DNA from: Brachybacterium timonense
Lineage (GTDB): Bacteria > Actinomycetota > Actinomycetes > Actinomycetales > Dermabacteraceae
Length of the DNA stretch: 64,000 bases
Assembly (NCBI RefSeq): GCF_900258505.1
Contig: NZ_LT984895.1
Location: forward strand, 1,656,261-1,720,260
Direction of reading: 5' to 3'
The stretch's first letter is position 1. Each line of letters opens with the position of its first letter. The translations under genes were made by a program, and so were the position numbers. Shown piece after piece: positions 48,430-56,894 of this stretch. The notes under the pieces are model-generated. The model did not search any database, had not been told where the DNA came from, and saw only the letters and a program-made list of their open reading frames with translations.

Positions 48430-49215
48430 TCATGCGGGGCCGGTTCCTTGCCCCTTTCCTTGTTCCTGCGCATTCAGCGCAGCTTGGTAGGTGGGATCCG
48501 TGCGTTTGAGCCAGCGGATCACTGTGACAGTGACCGGGATCGCGGCGTACTGGACCAGCACCTTGTAGAGGAAACCGAGCAGGGTGTACTCCGCCCACTG
48601 TTCGAGGGTGGTGATGCCGATCGCCACGGAGGCGATGGAGCAGAAGATGATGGTGTCCACCAGCTCACCGAGACCGCTGGCCGTGAAGAGCCGAGCAAGC
48701 AGGCCCCGCTCCCCTGTTCGCCGTTTCATGCGGCTGACCAGCCAGCTGTTCAGCGATTGGCCAACCAAGAATCCGGCGAGACCTGCGAGCACGACGATCC
48801 AGACGGGACCGAGTGCAAGCTCGAGTGCCGCCTGCTTGGCCATGCCGTACTCGTCGGGGAACGGCGGCAGCGTGATGATCGCCTGATAGGTCACCGAGGC
48901 GAGGATGCTGGCCGCGAAGCTGGTCATGATTGCGCGACGCGCCGCGTGGATGCCGTATAGCTCCGTGATCACGTCGCCCAGGATGTAGGCGAGCGGGAAG
49001 AGGATGAATCCGCCATCGGTGATGATCTCGAAGCCGGTGCCGGGAATGGTCCCGAAGCTCACGCCCTTCGCAGCGCCGATGCCGGAGAGAAGCACCACCG
49101 TGACCATTGCGGCCAGCAGTACATCGAAATGGGAGGTTCCTCGATCGGCGTACACGGCGCCGTGGGTGCGATCAGAGGCAGATGCCGCTGCGGGGGCAGT
49201 GTTCTCAGTGGTCAC
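48430..49215 (-). CDS. yhhQ: Queuosine precursor transporter (YhhQ/DUF165)
   Basis: The 261-aa protein starts at GTG 49215, supported by a -10-like element six bases upstream; the longer frame reaches into the lysozyme gene and is rejected. Six to seven helices carry DUF165/TIGR00697 marks: FPLAYILGDVITELYG, SLNSWLVSRMKRRTG, and LGELVDTIIFCSIA. The family imports queuosine precursors (preQ0/preQ1) for tRNA modification. Confidence 0.9.
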   Translation of the reverse strand: MTTENTAPAAASASDRTHGAVYADRGTSHFDVLLAAMVTVVLLSGIGAAKGVSFGTIPGTGFEIITDGGFILFPLAYILGDVITELYGIHAARRAIMTSFAASILASVTYQAIITLPPFPDEYGMAKQAALELALGPVWIVVLAGLAGFLVGQSLNSWLVSRMKRRTGERGLLARLFTASGLGELVDTIIFCSIASVAIGITTLEQWAEYTLLGFLYKVLVQYAAIPVTVTVIRWLKRTDPTYQAALNAQEQGKGQGTGPA

Positions 49216-49221
49216 TGATGC

Positions 49222-49227
49222 AGGGTA
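49222..49227 (-). promoter_or_regulatory. -10-like TACCCT (reverse), leaderless yhhQ
   Basis: Reverse-strand TACCCT is followed by six bases (GCATCA) and GTG 49215. No ribosome site exists in this short spacer. Confidence 0.6.
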
Positions 49228-49231
49228 CAGA

Positions 49232-49267
49232 CCGCCGCGCGGACGATTCGGTGCGTCCGCGCGGCGG
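49232..49267. terminator. Hairpin after lysozyme gene
   Basis: A perfect 14-base stem (49232-49245 with 49254-49267) and 8-base loop lie seven bases beyond the reverse-strand lysozyme stop. No T-tract. Confidence 0.7.
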
Positions 49268-49273
49268 GAGTGG

Positions 49274-50047
49274 TCACCGTCCGATGGGGCGGTAGTTCGG
49301 GTTGACCAAGAAGTCCTCGAACGCGTCCTCATCACCGTGGAACGCATTGGAGTCACCAGCGAACGGTCCGGCATCGGAGTACTGCCAGACATCCCAGGCT
49401 GTCCAGGGCTCCGGCAGGTTTGTCGGAGCCTCCGCCTGGTATGCGGCGATGTGGAGGGGTGCGCCGTCGGGCGCCCATGCGCCGACGTTCTCGCGGTACC
49501 AGTAGACGTTGCTGTAGATGATCGGTGAACGGCCGACGCGCTCGGTGTAGCGGTTGCAGAATCGCTGAATCCAGTCCTGCATCTCGGGCTGGGTCAGGCC
49601 GTAGTTCGCCGGGAGGTTGTGGTACCCCTCGAGGTCCAGCAGGGCCGGGAGCGTGCGGCCGTCAGCGCTCCAGCCGCCGCCGTTGTCGATGAAGAAGTCT
49701 GCTTCGCCATCGGGATTACGGCCATCGGGACGGGCGAAATGGTAGGCGCCGTGCGCGAGCCCGGCGTCGAAGGAACCGCCGTACTGCTGGGCGAAGAACG
49801 GGTTGCGGTAATCCGTACCCTCTGTCGCTTTGCACCACGCGAACCGGGAACCCGCGGCGGCCTGCGCACCCCAGTCCACCTCCCCCTGGTGCGACGAGAC
49901 GTCCTGGCCGTGGATACCGGCCGCGTTCGCGCGACCGCCCGACAGCGCGGCACCGGCAGTGACGAGGCCAAGAGCGCCGAGCATGCCTGTGCGCAGGACG
50001 CTGCGGCGGTCGCTGAGTCGTGAGGTGAGCAAGCGGGCGCTGGACAT
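49274..50047 (-). CDS. Secreted GH25 lysozyme with Tat-like signal
   Basis: The ATG at 50047 with AAGGAG gives 257 aa. The signal region SDRRSVLRTGMLGALGLVTA with an ANAA cut site is twin-arginine-like. The mature part is a glycosyl hydrolase 25 domain: HGQDVSSHQGEVDW (first catalytic Asp) and ALLDLEGY (D-x-E), then IIYSNVYWY and YQAEAPTNL. GH25 enzymes cut the glycan of peptidoglycan. No wall-binding domain is present. Confidence 0.94.
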   Translation of the reverse strand: MSSARLLTSRLSDRRSVLRTGMLGALGLVTAGAALSGGRANAAGIHGQDVSSHQGEVDWGAQAAAGSRFAWCKATEGTDYRNPFFAQQYGGSFDAGLAHGAYHFARPDGRNPDGEADFFIDNGGGWSADGRTLPALLDLEGYHNLPANYGLTQPEMQDWIQRFCNRYTERVGRSPIIYSNVYWYRENVGAWAPDGAPLHIAAYQAEAPTNLPEPWTAWDVWQYSDAGPFAGDSNAFHGDEDAFEDFLVNPNYRPIGR

Positions 50048-50172
50048 GGTCGAAGCTCCTTGGGTCGGGGCAGGGATCTGATGCCGCTTCGACGGTAAAG
50101 AGAGGCACCGCATGCCGTCATCGGTCGGGAGGACCGCTATTGGCTAAGCCCCTAGCACTTTCGACTCGGGCC

Positions 50173-50862
50173 TCAGGTATTGAGGGGACGGGAGTCAGTC
50201 GTGTTTGGGGCGCGGGCGGGCTCCATGAACCCAGCCAGGAGGCGCACGATGGTGGCTGCACCGAGCTGTTCGATCTCGAACTCTTCGGTCTGTTCACTGA
50301 CGAGCAGATCAATGAAGACACCGATGAAGATCTGAGCCAGGTCCGAGACAGGGATCGCCGCCCGCAGGCCTCGAGTGTGCAGGCCGAGTTCGAGAACCTC
50401 GGCGATCGCAGATCGCAGTCGCAGACGCTCGGCCACCAGGACGGAGCGGATCTGCTGATCACGCAGAGCTCGAGAGATGGCATCGGAGTGCAGCAGGCAC
50501 CACTGACGGCTGAAGGGGCGGATCGTACTGAAGACGTCTCGCATGACTGCTTCATCCGTCTGCATGGCCGCATCGCCTGTCGTCGCTGCCTCTAAAGCAG
50601 CGTGCGCGGCGGAGCTGACGATCTCGACGAGCTCGTCGGTCACCGTGGTGAACAGGCTGGTGAACACCTCTTCCTTCGACGAGAAGTTGGAGTAGAAGGC
50701 TCCGCGCGTGAAGCCAGCGGCACGGGCGAGATCGTCGATAGTTGCGCCGTCGATCCCCTTGTCAACGAAGACATCGAGGGAGGCGCGCACGAGGCGCGCG
50801 CGGGTGTTCTCTTTGCGGCGGGTGCCGGAGGATTCTGGCAGTGGGTCGAGCAGGTCGGTCAT
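50173..50862 (-). CDS. TetR-family repressor
   Basis: The ATG at 50862 gives 229 aa; an earlier in-frame start at 50955 is possible but adds unmatched residues. The DNA-binding part reads ARLVRASLDVFVDKGIDGATIDDLARAAGFTRGAFYSNFSSKEE. It is divergent from the MmpL gene, with a 16-base palindrome between them, so it probably represses the MmpL/YhgE operon in response to a ligand. Confidence 0.92.
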   Translation of the reverse strand: MTDLLDPLPESSGTRRKENTRARLVRASLDVFVDKGIDGATIDDLARAAGFTRGAFYSNFSSKEEVFTSLFTTVTDELVEIVSSAAHAALEAATTGDAAMQTDEAVMRDVFSTIRPFSRQWCLLHSDAISRALRDQQIRSVLVAERLRLRSAIAEVLELGLHTRGLRAAIPVSDLAQIFIGVFIDLLVSEQTEEFEIEQLGAATIVRLLAGFMEPARAPNTTDSRPLNT

Positions 50863-50964
50863 GGCATTGCGGTTCTTTCGAGGCAGGCGCGGGAGCCTGA
50901 ACGCGGGTTGTGGCGTCTGACTCACGGTGTGGACGGTGCTTGCGCGAGCGGTCACACGCGGCGA

Positions 50965-50993
50965 TAGGATCAGACTCGATACATGAGTGTATC
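50965..50993. promoter_or_regulatory. Promoter and TetR-type operator of the mmpL operon
   Basis: GATACATGAGTGTATC (50978-50993) is a perfect 6+4+6 palindrome. TAGGAT (50965-50970) just before it is a good -10, so transcription to the right would start inside the palindrome. This is the expected layout for a TetR-family operator. Confidence 0.6.
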
Positions 50994-51099
50994 CGATGCG
51001 CGAGTGTTTTGAATCGTCCGGTTCGCACGCCTGCGCTGCACGGAAGACCGCCGACGGCGCGTATGTGCGTCGTTCTCATTCCATCCACGGAGGCTGTTG

Positions 51100-53913
51100 G
51101 TGTCATCCTCGCTCTACAAGCTCGGCCGCTCCATGGCACGCACTCCCTGGCGCGTGATCGGGGTCTGGGCCGCGATCGTGGTGATCCTCGGCGCAGTGGC
51201 TGTTGGACTCGGCGGTGCACTCCAAGAAGACATCCAGATCCCGGGCACCGAATCCCAAGACGGCCTCGACATGCTCGGTGAGCGCTTCCCCGAGATGAGC
51301 GGCACCTCCGGGCAGTTCGTCTTCATCACCGATGACGGCTCGAGCGTCGACGATCATCAGGCGGACATCACCCGCATCATGGAGGACGCCGCGAACATCG
51401 ACGGCGTCCGGGCAGCCCCAGATCCCTTCGGCGAGCAAGCACCCGGAACCCGTAACGACGATGACACCGCCATCATCGGGAACATCCAGATGGATGGCGA
51501 TCTGGGCGAGTTCCCTGCCGAAGCCCTCGATGAACTCACCGCACTGGCCGAAGACAGCTCGAATGGGCCACTGGCTGTGCATGCGGGCGGTCAGATCTTC
51601 ACGCAGACCACCGTGCCGCTCTCCTGGACCGAAGTGTTGGGCGTGTTCATCGCCCTGGTGGTGCTCGCCGTGACGTTCCGAGCCATTGTGCCCGCCGTCA
51701 TCCCGATCGTCACGGCGATCACCGGGGTGGCCGCGGCGATGGCGGCGGTGCTCTCGATGGCCGCCGGTATCGACATCCCGTCGGTCACACCAACGCTCGC
51801 GATCATGCTGGGCCTCGCCGTCGGCATCGACTATGCGCTGTTCATCGTCTCTCGGCATCGCGACCAACTGCGTGAGGGCATGGATGTCACCGAATCGGTG
51901 GGAGAGGCCCTCGCCACCTCGGGCAGCGCTGTGATCTTCGCTGGCGCGACCGTCGTGATCGCCCTGGTGGGCCTATTCGTCACAGGTATCCCGTTCCTGA
52001 CTCTGATGGGCCTGGCCTCGGCCTTCACCGTCTCACTCGCCGTCGTCATCGCACTCACTTTGCTGCCAGCGATTCTGGGACTGCTCGGCGAACGCATCCG
52101 ACCACGCACTGCGCGCCGCCCGGATACCGCCTCCAATAGTGGAGATGAGCCACCGACCGAGCCCCTTGAGGCGGTCTCGGATGAGACAGCCCCCCAGCAG
52201 AAGAACACCGACCGGGTGCCGATGACCACGCGCTGGGCACGACTGGTCACCCGTGCCCCAATCGTCACGATTGTGCTGGTGATCCTGGCAGTCACGAGCC
52301 TTGCGATCCCCGCGAAAGACCTACGCCTCGGCCTGCCGGATATGGGTACCGAGCCGAAGGGGACGATGGTGCGCGAGACCTATGACCTCATCTCCGACGA
52401 GTTCGGTGCGGGCTATAACGCTCCTCTGCTGCTGACCGCGGACATCATCAACACCACTGACCCCGTCGGTGTGGTCGATGAACTCTCTGACAAGGTCGAG
52501 GCGCTGGATGGCGTTGAAGCGGTGCAGCTGGCCACGCCGAACCGGGGAGGCGACCTCGCGGTCATCGTGATCATTCCTGAAGGTGGCCAGACCTCGCCGG
52601 CCACTGCCCAGCTCGTGCACACGCTGCGCGAAGACCGTGATCAGTGGGAGAAGGACCTCACGATCAGCGACATCACGGTCACAGGTCAGACCGCTGCAAC
52701 CGTCGATATCACGCAGAAGCTCTCCGATGCCCTGCTGCCGTTCGCTCTCTTCGTCGTCGGCCTCTCGCTCATCCTGCTGACCATGGTCTTCCGCTCGATC
52801 TGGGTGCCGCTCAAAGCATCGATCGGCTACTTGATCTCGGTGGGTGCAGCCTTCGGCGTGGTCACCATGATCTTCGAGTACGGCTGGGGCAACGACGCGC
52901 TGAACATCGGCGTGGTGGGGCCCGTGATCTCTTTCATGCCGATCATCGTGATGGGTGTCCTGTTCGGTCTGGCGATGGACTACGAAGTGTTCCTGGTCTC
53001 TCGCATGCGCGAGGATTACGTCCACTCCGGTGATGCTCGCGGCAGCGTGGTCACCGGCTTCACCGCCTCCGCCGGCGTCGTCATTGCCGCGGCGCTGATC
53101 ATGATCGCCGTGTTCGCCTCGTTCATCCCCGAATCGACCTTCATGATCCAGCCGATCGCGGTAGGACTCGCAGTCGGTGTGGCCGTCGACGCCTTCGTTG
53201 TGCGCATGACCCTCGTGCCTGCCGTGCTGGCCCTGCTGGGGGACCGTGCCTGGCACCTGCCGGCGTGGCTGGATCGGACGCTGCCGCGCCTGGATGTCGA
53301 GGGCGAAGGCCTGGTGCACGTTCTCGAGCATCGTCGATGGACCGAGGAAAACGGCCCTGCTGCGCTGCGCCTCGATGATGTGGTGGTGCCGCTGCTGGAC
53401 GGCAGTGGCACTCTGGGCCCGCTCACCGGCTCCATGTCCCCGGGCACCCTGCTGGTTGCGCGCTCGGCAGACGACGCTGTGCTGAGGACCTTCCTCGCGC
53501 TCGCAGCGGGACGGGCGAAGCCCGACAGCGGCACTGTGGCTATGGGCGAGCGACTTCTGTCCGAAGACATGGGCGGCGTGCAGGGTCACACGATCCTGCT
53601 TGAGCGCGGCGATGATGTCGACGCCGTCTTGCGCCGCATCCCGGTGGCGAAAGCCGCCGACCTCACCCTCATCGTGAACAGCGTGGATCAGTTGTACCCG
53701 CAGTCCACGGAGGATATCCCGGATATGGGGCGGCGGATGGAGCAGATCGACACTCTGCTCGACGCCGGCCTTGCCATCATTGTTGGATCCCCCGCTGATA
53801 CACCGCTTCCCGCCGAGCACGGCTTGGCGAACGCCCTGCCCGACCCCAGCAGACACGTCGCGCTCGCTATCCATCGCACGCCGACCGCGATCCGAGAAGG
53901 AGCTGTGGCATGA
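51100..53913 (+). CDS. MmpL/RND-type transporter with C-terminal Walker-less ABC-like domain
   Basis: The GTG at 51100 behind GGAGG gives 937 aa. Residues 1 to about 725 are an MMPL protein: two halves, each with an extracellular loop and helices, including GLAVGIDYALFIVSRHRDQL and FGLAMDYEVFLVSRMREDY with the Asp-Tyr pairs that relay protons. Residues from about 755 look like the start of an ABC ATPase (LRLDDVVVPLLDGSG, SPGTLLVARSADDAVLRTFL, GRAKPDSGTVAMG) but Walker A is missing, and no signature or Walker B is clear. The partner YhgE/Pip gene overlaps its stop (ATGA). The substrate is unknown. Confidence 0.88.
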   Translation: MSSSLYKLGRSMARTPWRVIGVWAAIVVILGAVAVGLGGALQEDIQIPGTESQDGLDMLGERFPEMSGTSGQFVFITDDGSSVDDHQADITRIMEDAANIDGVRAAPDPFGEQAPGTRNDDDTAIIGNIQMDGDLGEFPAEALDELTALAEDSSNGPLAVHAGGQIFTQTTVPLSWTEVLGVFIALVVLAVTFRAIVPAVIPIVTAITGVAAAMAAVLSMAAGIDIPSVTPTLAIMLGLAVGIDYALFIVSRHRDQLREGMDVTESVGEALATSGSAVIFAGATVVIALVGLFVTGIPFLTLMGLASAFTVSLAVVIALTLLPAILGLLGERIRPRTARRPDTASNSGDEPPTEPLEAVSDETAPQQKNTDRVPMTTRWARLVTRAPIVTIVLVILAVTSLAIPAKDLRLGLPDMGTEPKGTMVRETYDLISDEFGAGYNAPLLLTADIINTTDPVGVVDELSDKVEALDGVEAVQLATPNRGGDLAVIVIIPEGGQTSPATAQLVHTLREDRDQWEKDLTISDITVTGQTAATVDITQKLSDALLPFALFVVGLSLILLTMVFRSIWVPLKASIGYLISVGAAFGVVTMIFEYGWGNDALNIGVVGPVISFMPIIVMGVLFGLAMDYEVFLVSRMREDYVHSGDARGSVVTGFTASAGVVIAAALIMIAVFASFIPESTFMIQPIAVGLAVGVAVDAFVVRMTLVPAVLALLGDRAWHLPAWLDRTLPRLDVEGEGLVHVLEHRRWTEENGPAALRLDDVVVPLLDGSGTLGPLTGSMSPGTLLVARSADDAVLRTFLALAAGRAKPDSGTVAMGERLLSEDMGGVQGHTILLERGDDVDAVLRRIPVAKAADLTLIVNSVDQLYPQSTEDIPDMGRRMEQIDTLLDAGLAIIVGSPADTPLPAEHGLANALPDPSRHVALAIHRTPTAIREGAVA

Positions 53914-56849
53914 CCCGCCTGCGCCACCCCCGCACCCTCGTCGTCGTCCTGCTATTGCCGCTCCTGGTCGCCGGGATCGGTATGTGGGCGCTGACGGGAC
54001 GCGTCGACCGTTTCGACACCGTGCCCGCCGCCGTGGTGAACCTGGACAAGGGCGCCGATGTCACCGTCGACGGACAGACGAAGTTCGTTCCCTACGGGCG
54101 GCTTCTTGCAGGCGGCCTGACGCAGCCCGACACCGCCTCCGAACAGGACACCTCCGACGTCGCGACGGATAACACCACCGGCTTCGACTGGCAGCTGACA
54201 GACCGCGACTCCGCGGATGAGGGCTTGCGCGATGGCAGCTACGCCGCCGTTGTGGTCATCCCCGAGGATTTCTCGGAGCAGCTGGCCACCCTGGGCAGTA
54301 CCGACGCGACCCGAGCAACGGTCGAAGTGCACACGAACGATGCCTCCGGTCAGCTCAGCTCGCTCGTGGGCGCTGCGATCACCGAGGTGTCCGCCAGCAC
54401 GATGGGCCAGCAGCTCACCACCCGCTACCTCGATGGCATCTATCTGGGGTTCAACGACATCCACGATGGCTTCAGCGAGGCCGCTGACGGCGCCGATGAC
54501 CTCGCCCAGGGTGCGAGCGACCTGGATGATGGCGTGGGGGAAGCCTCCTCTGGCGCCCATGATTTGGCCGACGGCGCCGGCCGATCGGCCGACGGCGCAC
54601 GAGACCTCGCCGACGGTGCTGATGAGCTCGCCTCCGGGACACGTCGCAGTGCTGACGGTTCCGGTGAGCTCGCCACGGGGCTTGACCGGCTCGCGACGGG
54701 CACAGAATCCCTGGCCGGAGGCGCACACAAGCTGGCCGATGGCACCGGTGCGCTCGCCGATGGCGCAGAAAGAAGCGCCGGTGGTTCCCACACCCTCGCC
54801 ACAGGCCTGGATCAGCTCGCCGGCGGCACGGAACGCTCCGCTCAGGGATCCCGCGACCTGGCCTCCGGTCTCGATGAGCTCAGCACCGGCGCCGACGACC
54901 TCGCCGCCGGAGCGCAAAAGCTCTCCACGGGGTTGCACGGGACCAAGACCGAGCCCGGACTTCTACCCAGCATCGACATGATCAGCGACGGTGTGAACGG
55001 TGATGGAACACCCGAGAATCCCGGGCTCGTGGCCGGATCCGAGAAGCTCGCCGATGGTATGGAGACCTATGCGGACGGTGTTCGAAACGCCGGCGACCTC
55101 TTGCGGCACGGTGATGGCACTGCCAAGAACCCCGGCCTCATCGACGGCGCGAGTGCGGTGGCAGACGGCGTCGAACAGGTCTCCGGCGGCGTTTCCCAGC
55201 TCGATGACGGCGTCGGCACCCTGCAGGATTCCCTCGCCGGTGACGGCACTGCCGAGAACCCCGGGATGAGCGCCACCGCAGCCGCTATGAAGGAGACGGC
55301 ATGCACGGCGGCCGCTGCGGACCCCACTGATGAGACGCTGAAGACGCTCTGCGCTCAGGCCACCGGTATGTCGCAGTACACCGAAGGTGTCAGCACGGGC
55401 CTCGATGGCATCAAGTCGGCCCTGGACGGCGACGGCACCGAGAAGAACCCCGGCCTCGTGGCTGGCTCCGAAGCTGCTGCATCCGGTGCACGCACGTACG
55501 CCGATTCCGTGGGCAAGGGCCTGGACCTCGCCTTCGACGGCACCTCCGAGAAGCCCGGCCTGATCCCCGGGGCCGAGCAGCTCGCTGAGGGTGCCCGGAC
55601 CGCAGCCGATGAAGCTCCGGCCCTCGCAGACGGCATCAGCGCCTACCGCGATGGCATGCATGAGTTCGCTGATGGCGTGGACTCCTTGAGCGATGGTGCA
55701 GATGATCTTGCCGCCGGGGCGAATCGGAGCTCGGAGGGCGCTGGCACGCTGGCCACCGGCATGGACCGGATCGCCACGGGTACTCGGTCCAGCGCTGACG
55801 GTGCCGGTTCCCTTGCCACAGGCCTGGATCAGCTGGCTGACGGCTCACGCACCAGCGCCGACGGTGCCAGCGCGCTGGCCTCGGGCGCGGATCAGTCCGC
55901 AGACGGCGCTCGCGCAAGCTCTGACGGCGCGAACACGCTGGCCGCTGGCCTGGACAGGCTCGCCGACGGCTCGGATGCGCTGTCCACGGGTGCGGGCTCG
56001 CTGGCCTCCGGCACGCGTCAGCTGGCCGATGGCAGCTCGGAGCTCGCCACCGGCACGGACAAGCTGGCCGATGGCAGTGGCGAGCTCGCGACCGGCGCCG
56101 ATGACCTCGCCACCGGACTGCAGGACGGCGTGGACAACGTTCCCACCTACACCGAGTCTCAGCGTGAGGGCATGTCCGCGATGGGCGCCAAGCCCATCAC
56201 CACCGACCTGAACCGCGACAATGAGGCGGATGGTGCCGCCACGGCAACCTTCCCCTTCGTCACCGCGCTGGCCCTGTGGCTGGGCGCCTTCGGCGCGTTC
56301 CTGCTGCTGCCCTCGCTCTCACCGCGACTGCTGAAGCAGGCACTGCCGATGCGGGCGGTCGCGCTGCGCAGCCTGCTGCCGTTCCTCGGTATCGCCCTCG
56401 CGCAGTCGATCCTCGTGCTCGCCGTGCTCACGGCACTGGGCATCGCGCCCGTGTCGCCGCTGTCGGTGGGGCTCGTGGCACTGGCCGGTGCAGCAATGTT
56501 CATGGCCTTCCACCAGGCCCTGCTGACCCTGCTCGGCGAACGCGTCGGCCGCATCACCTCGATCCTGGTGATGGTGCTGCAGGTCGTCGCCCTGGTGGGC
56601 ATCCTTCCGGTGGAGACCGCTCCCCCGGCCCTGCAGGCGGTCAGCGACTTCATGCCGCTCTCCCTGGTCACTGAGGGACTGGTGCATGCGGCGCTCGGCG
56701 GCTCGCTCGTGACCACCTCCGGTGTGCTCGGCGAGATCCTCGTGTGGGCTCTGGGATCTGTGGTGGTCACGCTCCTGGCCTCACGCGGGGCACGACGGAT
56801 GGACCTGTCCGGATCTGCCCGGGCCCGCATGGCCCCCGCTGGCGCCTGA
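53910..56849 (+). CDS. YhgE/Pip family membrane protein with long repeat region
   Basis: The 979-aa protein has an N-terminal helix (LVVVLLLPLLVAGIGMWAL), a conserved extracellular Pip segment (VPAAVVNLDKGA, VPYGRLLAGGL), and five to six C-terminal helices of ABC-2 type (VTALALWLGAFGAFLLLPSL and on). In between, about 550 residues are seven-residue repeats of the form L-A-x-G-A/T-x-x, probably a long coiled or beta-like stalk. Six GT-x-x-x-P-G-[LM] motifs interrupt it. YhgE/Pip proteins are known as phage-infection proteins and in type VII secretion settings (EsaA). It is the partner of the upstream MmpL protein. Confidence 0.88.
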   Translation: MTRLRHPRTLVVVLLLPLLVAGIGMWALTGRVDRFDTVPAAVVNLDKGADVTVDGQTKFVPYGRLLAGGLTQPDTASEQDTSDVATDNTTGFDWQLTDRDSADEGLRDGSYAAVVVIPEDFSEQLATLGSTDATRATVEVHTNDASGQLSSLVGAAITEVSASTMGQQLTTRYLDGIYLGFNDIHDGFSEAADGADDLAQGASDLDDGVGEASSGAHDLADGAGRSADGARDLADGADELASGTRRSADGSGELATGLDRLATGTESLAGGAHKLADGTGALADGAERSAGGSHTLATGLDQLAGGTERSAQGSRDLASGLDELSTGADDLAAGAQKLSTGLHGTKTEPGLLPSIDMISDGVNGDGTPENPGLVAGSEKLADGMETYADGVRNAGDLLRHGDGTAKNPGLIDGASAVADGVEQVSGGVSQLDDGVGTLQDSLAGDGTAENPGMSATAAAMKETACTAAAADPTDETLKTLCAQATGMSQYTEGVSTGLDGIKSALDGDGTEKNPGLVAGSEAAASGARTYADSVGKGLDLAFDGTSEKPGLIPGAEQLAEGARTAADEAPALADGISAYRDGMHEFADGVDSLSDGADDLAAGANRSSEGAGTLATGMDRIATGTRSSADGAGSLATGLDQLADGSRTSADGASALASGADQSADGARASSDGANTLAAGLDRLADGSDALSTGAGSLASGTRQLADGSSELATGTDKLADGSGELATGADDLATGLQDGVDNVPTYTESQREGMSAMGAKPITTDLNRDNEADGAATATFPFVTALALWLGAFGAFLLLPSLSPRLLKQALPMRAVALRSLLPFLGIALAQSILVLAVLTALGIAPVSPLSVGLVALAGAAMFMAFHQALLTLLGERVGRITSILVMVLQVVALVGILPVETAPPALQAVSDFMPLSLVTEGLVHAALGGSLVTTSGVLGEILVWALGSVVVTLLASRGARRMDLSGSARARMAPAGA
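54460..56150 (+). repeat. Coding repeat array in the yhgE/pip-like gene
   Basis: The region codes for repeated seven-residue units such as ADGADDLASG, LADGTGALADG and RSADGSGELATG, with DNA motifs like GCCGACGGC recurring many times. It is interrupted between about 54940 and 55570 by six GT-x-x-x-P-G-[LM] motifs. The repeats are degenerate at DNA level but could still promote copy-number change. Confidence 0.8.
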
Positions 56850-56856
56850 TGATCCG

Positions 56857-56894
56857 CGCCGGACGCTCACTGGAAGTCGCGTGAGCGTCCGGCG
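56857..56894. terminator. Bidirectional hairpin at the yhgE/dnaE2 junction
   Basis: A perfect 14-base stem (56857-56870 with 56881-56894) and 10-base loop overlap the dnaE2 stop codon (56867-56869) and follow the yhgE-like stop by eight bases. It can serve both convergent transcripts. Confidence 0.75.

Noticed and set aside
49216-49392. N-terminal extension of the YhhQ-like protein
   Set aside because: It runs into the antisense of the lysozyme gene. GTG 49215 is backed by the six-base-spaced -10.
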